From Echinarachnius parma (Eukaryota > Echinodermata > Echinoidea > Clypeasteroida > Echinarachniidae): 64,000 nt of DNA. The stretch is from positions 1-64,000 of the forward strand of contig JBAMJV010010658.1 of the NCBI GenBank assembly GCA_037951105.1. Direction: 5' to 3'. Both the position numbers and the translations under genes were made by a program. Below the pieces are notes generated by a model. The model saw only the letters and a list, made by a program, of their open reading frames with translations, was not told the DNA's origin and did not search any database. This document shows positions 56,875-64,000 of the stretch, piece by piece; within the stretch, counting starts at the first letter, position 1, and each line of letters opens with the position of its first letter.

Positions 56875-59651
56875 CCTCATCCCTATACAATCCCACACGG
56901 GTAATACACACGTTCCCTTTAATAGGCAAGAAGTTTAATTGGAACAAGTTCATACCTCCATTGTGACCCCCCCCCCCCCCCCCGCCCCACACACACACCC
57001 CTCCTAATACGTATACCTACCTGCTTGTATTAACCCTGCCTACAATATCACAATGTTCCATATTCCCTCGGTCGCTTTTATGGTTAATGAAACACATAGT
57101 ATTAGGGTAAATTGCCCTAAAACAAGAAGAGTTCGTTTGCAATTCGAATGACCACTTACCTGCTTACCATGCTTACGGCATCTCGTTCGTGTCATGCATG
57201 TTGAGCACGATTCCCCGAGAGAGACATCTTACATTCGGGTTCACATCTAGCTAGTAGCTGCGTTGCGCGGGCATCCTTTTCAAATATTTTCTTTTTTTAG
57301 GGAGATGGGGCAATTTTTGAGGACACACTCTTACATTTTTGTGTTGCTCTTCAATTTTAATTGTTTTGTCAAACTTAAGGTTGGCACGGGGCCACATACC
57401 CCCAGTTAATTGACAAAACAAATAAAGAACATTAGGATAAATTCTTTCAAATATAAAACAATACAAATAGCGTGTTCCCAATCATTCGTGTGCCCCTACC
57501 CTCTCCTAAAATCAGTCTGACCACGCCCCCTGGTAACTAGGCATTAATGACGCCATTAAGTTAATTATTTTGCCCAGAGTAGCAGGGAGATTTGTATATA
57601 AGGGGTCCCATGGGCCGAAACCTTCGGAGAAAATTGCACTTGAAATCATTTAGATGTAATTGTCCTATAGCGGTGATGATAATGGGGTTGAAAAGTCAGG
57701 GTGAAAATAATTATAATCTTTGTCTGCATCTGTAATTTGCATTTACTAAATTACTCTTGTTTTTGCGGCCATGATCATGAGAATAAAGAGTCAGAATGCA
57801 TTGCTCCCAAAGGAATAGAAACTACACGTCATGTGCCGATTGATTGTGAGTGTGTCCGATAACTGGAGTAATAATATAATTTTAAAGCGCTTAGAGATGA
57901 TGATCAATCATATTAGGCGCTAAAAAAATCGAGTATATTATTATTCTAATCATTATCGTCGTCATTTAACGTTATCGTCATCAATTTCAGTTCCGTTCAG
58001 TTTATTTCACATCTCTGTAAAAATAAAATAAAAACAACTCATGGCCAAAATAGCTGATTACGTAACTTTCAAAATATCATAATATCGACTGATAACAGGA
58101 AGACGTTTATAATTGCAGTTACAATCCGAAGACGGATATTCAGTGGCACAATTTAACATTCATAAAGTCCCAACACATGTTCCAGGATTGATTTAATTTG
58201 CTTGTGAGATGCAATGGCACACACACACACAAATTAAAATTTATCAGGAAGCTCAGATCGTCAGAAAGATTAATACAACTTTCAAATTAATGAGGATTAA
58301 ACAAGCTCTAGATTATTTCGACAGTTATGGTTATAACAGCCACTCAAATACAGACACTTTATTACTGATGTGGAACCATGGTTCAGCGACACGAGGAGCG
58401 GAATTATGGATAAGAGATGGACATGATTATTTGAGTCCACAATCTACAAGTTAGGTCCATGAACGTTATTTACTGTATAATTATAGTATACATTGCATTT
58501 AGTTAAAGGGGACCACCAGGCAAAGAACAACACATAATTATATTTTTTGGTACCGTTTTGTGATATCAAATAGATACCCAACATTTTGCACAGGGTTGTG
58601 TAATTCATGAACAAAGCAATTAATTTCCACCACTTACGGAACCACTACTATTCCCTGGTTCCGTACGGGCCAAACATTTGCGAGTGCGCCAATGCTATTC
58701 ACGCGTACCTTTGGAGACAATAGAATCCCGGGCGATTCGTTCGCTCTGGACAAGTAGTCTCGTACATGCAGACCCATGAACGCATGCTTTAGAATGGTGA
58801 TGCGTTTTCTAATTATATATTTTTTTCTGGAAACATATTTTTGTGAACTTTGTTGATGGAATGGAATACTAAAGATGTTACCTTTCATTTATAAGAATAT
58901 TATTTTTGGGTGCATGGTGGTACACATGTATTAGAATTTGTTGGAAATGAAACTAAACTAAACTGATCAGTTTACGTAAAACAGTATTGCTCCACAATTT
59001 TTTTTTTAAATGATAAACATATTCCAAAATGTTCCTTTGAGAGGGTGTAATATGTCTTTTGAATGCACCATTTTGTCGGATTTATAAAACAATAGCATGT
59101 TTAGTTATGCGTGAATATCACAACCAATTTGAAACTTTCTCTACCCATTTGCCTTGTTATCGGCTAAATTGTGCCCTTGCTTAGAAGTGCATAATCAAAT
59201 GTGAAGGAGAGTAATATATATATGTTTTTACTCCCATGCAATACATACTGTTTGTACAATAAAAACGTTTAATGACTCGGAGGCGATTTGCCAAACGCGA
59301 TGATATCAAATCCATATTTAAGGTCCTATTCCAGTTAGCCCCTTTTATACAATGGGGATATAGCTTAATTGTAAAGTTTTGTGTTTGAATGCATATAGGC
59401 AATATTTGCAGAGTAAATGTGACATTAATATCATGTAAAACAGGTATGAAAAACTAGTTCTTCATGATACAATCTTGATTAATTAATTCCTTTTAAGTAT
59501 CGTCATGCAATGTTCTAAAAATCATACGAAAGGCTAAGAAACGTGTTTTTACTTGACCTCAATGTATGAACCACTGGCATATTTTCCCCATGTTAACCAC
59601 TGCTGTTGAGTCTGCTGCTTTGTCGGCGATTACGTATCTAATTTTACTAAT
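56873..59651. other. upstream flank of TRPV, no gene seen
   Basis: Holds a poly(C) tract at about 56967-56983 and one old MITE relative (57380-57530). A plus frame at 58209-58454 has no recognisable domain. Confidence 0.5.
57380..57530. mobile_element. relative of the 35995 element
   Basis: GGCACGGGGCCACATACCCC, then CAAAACAAATAAAG, then TCAGTCTGACCACGCC. Same layout, older. Confidence 0.45.
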
Positions 59652-59820
59652 CAGTGCAATGAGTTGGCGAATATAACTTTGCTTTTTTGCCATAAGTTGG
59701 CCATATAGTATCCATTTGACCTGAACTCTTCACACACTACTCACTGGACATACGGTATCAGGTCATAACAATACACATTCCATTAATTCGTGGGGTATCT
59801 CAACTTTTTGCCAATGGACT
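59652..59820. repeat. second copy of the 2845 repeat
   Basis: TCAGTGCAATGAGTTGG through CACTGGACATACGG to CAACTTTTTGCC. Confidence 0.65.
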
Positions 59821-59824
59821 TTCT

Positions 59825-60119
59825 AAGCGAATGGGAATAATGTGTTTGACAGTCCAAGAATTATGTCGATCCTTGGTGTGATCCCTTCCCAATTGTATAC
59901 GGGGGGCTTCTCTCATCCATGTAGTAAGTTTATTATCATATTTAGTGACAATGTAACGTTCTCTCCCGTTGATTGTGTGGTGTTCTTGTGCAACATGGTC
60001 ACCATGGTGGTTTCTGCATGCTATACAAGTCATCCCTCAGTGACTATGCTTCACAAGACGAGACATCCACAGTAAACTGAAACATGTGAAATTATCACCA
60101 AATATGATAATAAACTAAA
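59825..60119. repeat. inverted pair of a decayed coding fragment
   Basis: The minus strand of 59825-60033 reads ACRNHHGDHVAQEHHTINGR, then YIVTKYDNKLTTWMREAP. The plus strand from about 60045 has a matching CTTCACAAGACGAGACATCC and AAATATGATAATAAACT, then breaks at the element starting 60120 and resumes at 60600 with WMREAFRSQFQ. Two head-to-head copies of one fragment; possibly the end of a Penelope-like or other retroelement protein, which is uncertain. Confidence 0.5.
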
Positions 60120-60599
60120 CCCCTGACAAAAAGTTCCGCAATTCAAGTTTGAGCGTTCATATCTCTCTTATTACTTTATAACCGTTCAAGAATTCGGTAT
60201 CATTGGAAAGCTTGTATTACTCCTTTTACATTGATATGTCATTTATTGTGAATATTTATTATTGAATGTGCATGACATCCGAATATGGGGCAAAGTCAAA
60301 AGTTAAATGTTGCAAAATACATTAATATTGTAAATATATACAGTTTAACCTCATTTTGTTGGGAGAATAAAGTGTTCTGAATGATGTTCAGTCGGTCATG
60401 CGTGAAAGTCAATGGCGTATTATCATCTTATTTGTAGGATGAGATGTGTCTTTATGATTTTGAAATGGTGCAATAACGTTTTTGTATGTTGTTTGGAAGA
60501 TGCATTGCGTTTTATTGACAGATTGAGAAATTATCATTATGTTTGATTTGTACACTGATATGAACGCTCAAACTTGAATTGCGGAACTTTTTGTGAGGG
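60120..60599. mobile_element. 480-bp TIR element with 44-bp near-perfect ends
   Basis: CCCCTGACAAAAAGTTCCGC, then AATTCAAGTTTGAGCGTTCA, is mirrored at the right end (TGAACGCTCAAACTTGAATT, then GCGGAACTTTTTGTGAGGGG) with one mismatch. It splits the coding fragment described at 59825. No frame. Confidence 0.85.
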
Positions 60600-61941
60600 G
60601 TCTATATGGATGAGAGAAGCCTTCCGTAGTCAATTTCAAAGGATCGTGAAGTCTTCAAACGAATTATTCCTATTCTATCAGATAGTCTCTCGGCATAAAG
60701 TAGAATTCCCCCACCAACGTCGAAGCCGGGACAATCTGATGAAGTTCGCAGAAACCATCGATATATAAATTGTATTTTATATCGATGGCAGAATCTAGTT
60801 ACGAAATGCTTACTAATTGTATTTTGCTCCATCTTTATTCTGAGTATGTAATAAGAATTCTAAAAAGACAAACATATCTATAAAAAAAAGTTTCATTCAC
60901 AATTCCATTAGAAAATCAATAACAGCAAAACCATACTGTTTTACAAAACCCTTTTAAATCACACTTTTATTCAGTCGAGTTCACGAATTATTTTCCTCGC
61001 GAATATCCATATTCCGTACAATTCACGTATCTTTTTTTTTCTGAGCGAGGAACACGAGGAGTTTGCAAGAGAATGTGCGAGGGGCCCTGTTACATTTTCA
61101 GGAGTTCATACTTAGAAATATGGACAATAATGAGTGAACCTTATGAATTATAATACGAAACAATATCATACATGAATACAAATGCATCAACAGAATAGGT
61201 TCCAAAGACCAATTAAAGAAATAACATAAAAATACAAATTCATATATACCTAGTATATCTTTAGATGAAAATATAGACCAAGTAGCTAACACTATAAACT
61301 AATAAAATAAATCTAACATGTGAAAGTGAACATTTACAATTCAGATTGACTGACTTGTAATATATTCATAAAGATGTAACGTAAGAATCTGCAATATCCA
61401 TTAACCAGATTAAAGAAATAGTAAAGTTCTGGTTTGAAAGACGCTTAAACCCCCGCTAATTTGCGAGATAGAGGAACACTACGTGTATGAATAGCTAAAA
61501 CACATCATTAAAAATCACAATTACACAATTTGTGAATAATTATTCACTTAAAATTAACAATGCTTGGTTTCATATTAAAGAAGAACATGTGCTGGTCAAT
61601 ATCGCTAGATAATTATGTACACATAATTATAGTCGATTGTTTGCAATTTGTCAACATATATATATATATATATTATATCAGTTTACAAACTTTACATTGG
61701 GCATTAGACGGATATTCCACCCCACACATTGTAATCACCAATCTCAATCTTATTTCATACACATTTTTATCATAATATTATAAAGAAGTCAAATTATTAT
61801 TATAGATGAACTCAATTTCGTATATGAATGCATACAATAATAACTACTTGCACATTAAATACAAACAGATTCAATATTCATCCACTAAAAATAATCACAA
61901 ATGTAACATACATTTGTACATGTACATTTATATAATTATAT

Positions 61942-62864
61942 TATAGGTTTTCCCGGTAAAATTCGTCAAAACAGCAGCCAAACTGTCGTTTCGATCATTC
62001 CAACAAGAGTGATTATTTTCAAATGCTGAATTTTGCTATATTCATTTTCACTTTAAGAGCATTCAAATTTGTTAATAGGCATTTCATTTTGTACTCATGT
62101 TCATTAAAATTAGTTATTTTATCGTTCAAATTAACACTGCACAATCGTCATTCAATTTTGCGCAGGTAATCTAGAGCAAGAAATTTGTACCTCAATCAAC
62201 ATTTAAATTGGTTTGGTATAAAAATATTCATGTTTTATATTATATTTGCATTTGTTTTCAATTTGATTTTATCGATAATAAAGTTTCATATACCATTGTG
62301 CTAATTAAAATACATATATTCCCCCAAAGCATGATAAGTACACATTGTGCATGCGAATCACAGCGATTCTTATAAGGAATATAATCTTATTCATTTCAAC
62401 AAACTATCTTTAAATGAAGGTTTATAAATCTATTCTTCATTCGATGTATCTATCTATTTCATCATTATTCATCATATTGATACTTCTTTGTTTTGTTTCA
62501 TTCATTTCATTCAAGCACCCCGCCCTATACATGTTTATTTTCTTTTCTCATGTACATGATTAGTTTACGCTATGACGAATTACAATGCACATTTTTTACA
62601 CTTGCTCGCCTATTGACGAAATTGAAAGCCCGAATGCCCACGACAAAATTAGATGCTCTTTGAACTATTTTTTTTCAAATTGTATGCTCCTTTTTAATTT
62701 CATTTTTGCCGGAATTTCTGATCGCGTGCTTTAAAAGTTAAATTTAATGACCATTTTAGTCAATCAAATGAAGATCCAAATCGTCAGTCAATTTCGTGCT
62801 AATTTGACTGATCGAATCGTTAGTTTGGCTGCTGCTTTGACGAATTTGACGGGGAAAACCTATA
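61942..62864. mobile_element. TATAGGTTTTCCC TIR element, larger copy
   Basis: Left TATAGGTTTTCCCGGTAAAA then TTCGTCAAA; right TTTGACGAATTTGACGGGG then AAAACCTATA. The interior is full of CATTCAAATT- and AATTTGACGA-like words, an AT-shifted version of the array in the copy at 53519. Confidence 0.8.
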
Positions 62865-63375
62865 TTTCATGTAATCAACCAAATTATTTAGTTGTGCTAT
62901 TCACAATTTACATTCATATTCAAATACAGTATGAGCTCAGTATAATATATTTCTTAAAATATATAATATGATATTCTAAATGGGAAGCAAAGTACATGAA
63001 GTGAATTATAATTAAGGCAACATATGAGGATCAATTAAAATTTAGGATATCAAGATTAGACACCTTTCAAAACGTAACGGAACACGACTTTAATCTACGT
63101 AAAATATTTATACTTGTTATTGACTAACGTTTATTTTAAAATAAAAATGGTTGTGTTGATTCTTATTTAGGAACAAAAGGCGCGAAAACAATGACATTAT
63201 AATACGAATGTTGATTAAAAATATCAACATGGGTTGTGCACGATACTTCTATACAAATTACTTGAACAATAAAGCTCACTCAAATTTGTTCTGGTAAGAT
63301 TAGAAAAGTATAAACGCATTATACAGTACTATAATATTACGATGGCTATACATCATATAAAGGTTATCTTCAGAA

Positions 63376-63539
63376 GGGCCCAGATACAGAAAGAGATACA
63401 ATCGATTTTAAGTTACAATTAAGTGTAAGTTAGGAAATTTGTAAGTTTCAACCAATCATATTTGCGCATTTCGAACATATGATCTGACTTAATTTAATTT
63501 TAACTTACAATCGATTGTATCTCTCTCTGCAACGGATCC
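63376..63539. mobile_element. GGGCCCCGTTGCAGAAAG MITE, copy 4
   Basis: GGGCCCAGATACAGAAAGAG and TCTCTCTCTGCAACGGATCC ends, TTTCAACCAATCATATTTGC inside. Confidence 0.72.
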
Positions 63540-63707
63540 AAGGACTTTGCATACAAAATGGAGTCCTAAATACACGAAACACCATCGAAATAGCAAGCCC
63601 TTTAATATTCTAGAAGTGTAAGCTTGCGCGTTGGTAATACATTTAGAATTTGCCTCACAAAATACTTGCCCTTCCTTTGACATAAACATATTATATGAAT
63701 GTAAGAA

Positions 63708-64000
63708 TGTGAAGCATTCGGAATAACCTTCGGAATAACGAACCCGATTTTATTTTCGGAGTAACGAACCTTCGGAATAACGAACCTGATTTCATTTTAG
63801 GAATAGCGAACCTTCGGAATAACGAACCGTCGGAATAACGAACCTTCGGAATAACGAACCTTCGGAATAATGCAACAAATGTTTGGATTAACGAACCCTA
63901 TTTCATTTTAGGATTAACGAACCCTCAGGTATACGAAATTTGCGTGTTCGGAATAAGGAACCTTCGGAATAAAGAACCTTCGGAATAACGAACCTTCGGA
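63708..64000 (+). repeat. TTCGGAATAACGAACC tandem/dispersed repeat, runs off the window
   Basis: At least fourteen copies or variants of TTCGGAATAACGAACC, some as GGATTAACGAACCCT, with two TTTCATTTTAGGA spacers. It is probably the interior or end of a DNA element whose other end lies outside. Confidence 0.85.

Noticed and set aside
58209-58454. 81-codon plus frame
   Set aside because: No recognised motif, no splice partners and no similarity I can name.
63708-64000. CRISPR-like array
   Set aside because: Repeats are near-contiguous, spacers are not unique and the DNA is animal nuclear.
1-64000. LTR retrotransposon, endogenous retrovirus or Polinton
   Set aside because: I saw no long terminal repeats, protease/integrase motifs or capsid-like frames. 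Reverse transcriptase frames here belong to LINEs.

Overview
The window is animal nuclear DNA: it is AT-rich, intron-rich and carries many transposable elements. Both host genes have metazoan orthologues, and an internal (CCCTAA)n tract matches the usual metazoan telomere repeat. I read it as a marine invertebrate, with an echinoderm, hemichordate or lancelet-like deuterostome as the best guess. The sequence does not fix the phylum.

Two protein-coding genes lie on the minus strand. (1) 4532-23571 is a complete N-acetylglucosamine-6-sulfatase (GNS) gene. It has twelve exon positions, all with GT/AG borders and consistent phase, and predicts 553 or 562 aa. Two positions near the 3' end carry two intact alternative exons each. 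(2) 30474-56025 is a complete TRPV channel gene of the Nanchung/Inactive/OSM-9 type, with fourteen exons and about 753 aa. It holds N-terminal ankyrin repeats, six membrane segments, a pore loop and a TRP helix. A 13 kb intron separates exon 3 from exon 2.

Between the genes (23.6-30.4 kb) lie a 5'-truncated CR1-like LINE with an open reverse transcriptase frame, a near-perfect 338-bp palindrome, a G16/C16 hairpin and a three-unit repeat of about 185 bp. The large TRPV intron holds a nearly intact two-ORF LINE (about 43.2-49.6 kb) whose ORF2 was split by a DNA element. The 56-64 kb flank and the 0-4.5 kb flank hold MITEs, an inverted coding fragment and, at the right edge, a TTCGGAATAACGAACC repeat.

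Two patterns stand out. First, three non-autonomous DNA elements (17922-19447, 20369-23003, 45620-47762) share GGGC termini, 4-bp target duplications and a matching layout of a 13-14 bp motif at fixed distances from both ends. Each element carries its own private version of the motif (GTCCCACGCGTTAC, GTCCCGTACGTCAC, GTCCTTCCGTTACC), so all copies in one element changed together. Second, both host genes are full of tandemly duplicated exon pieces. Eight or nine of the 26 exon positions have from one to five extra copies beside them, ranging from intact alternative exons to decayed ghosts, often in units of about 140-245 bp.
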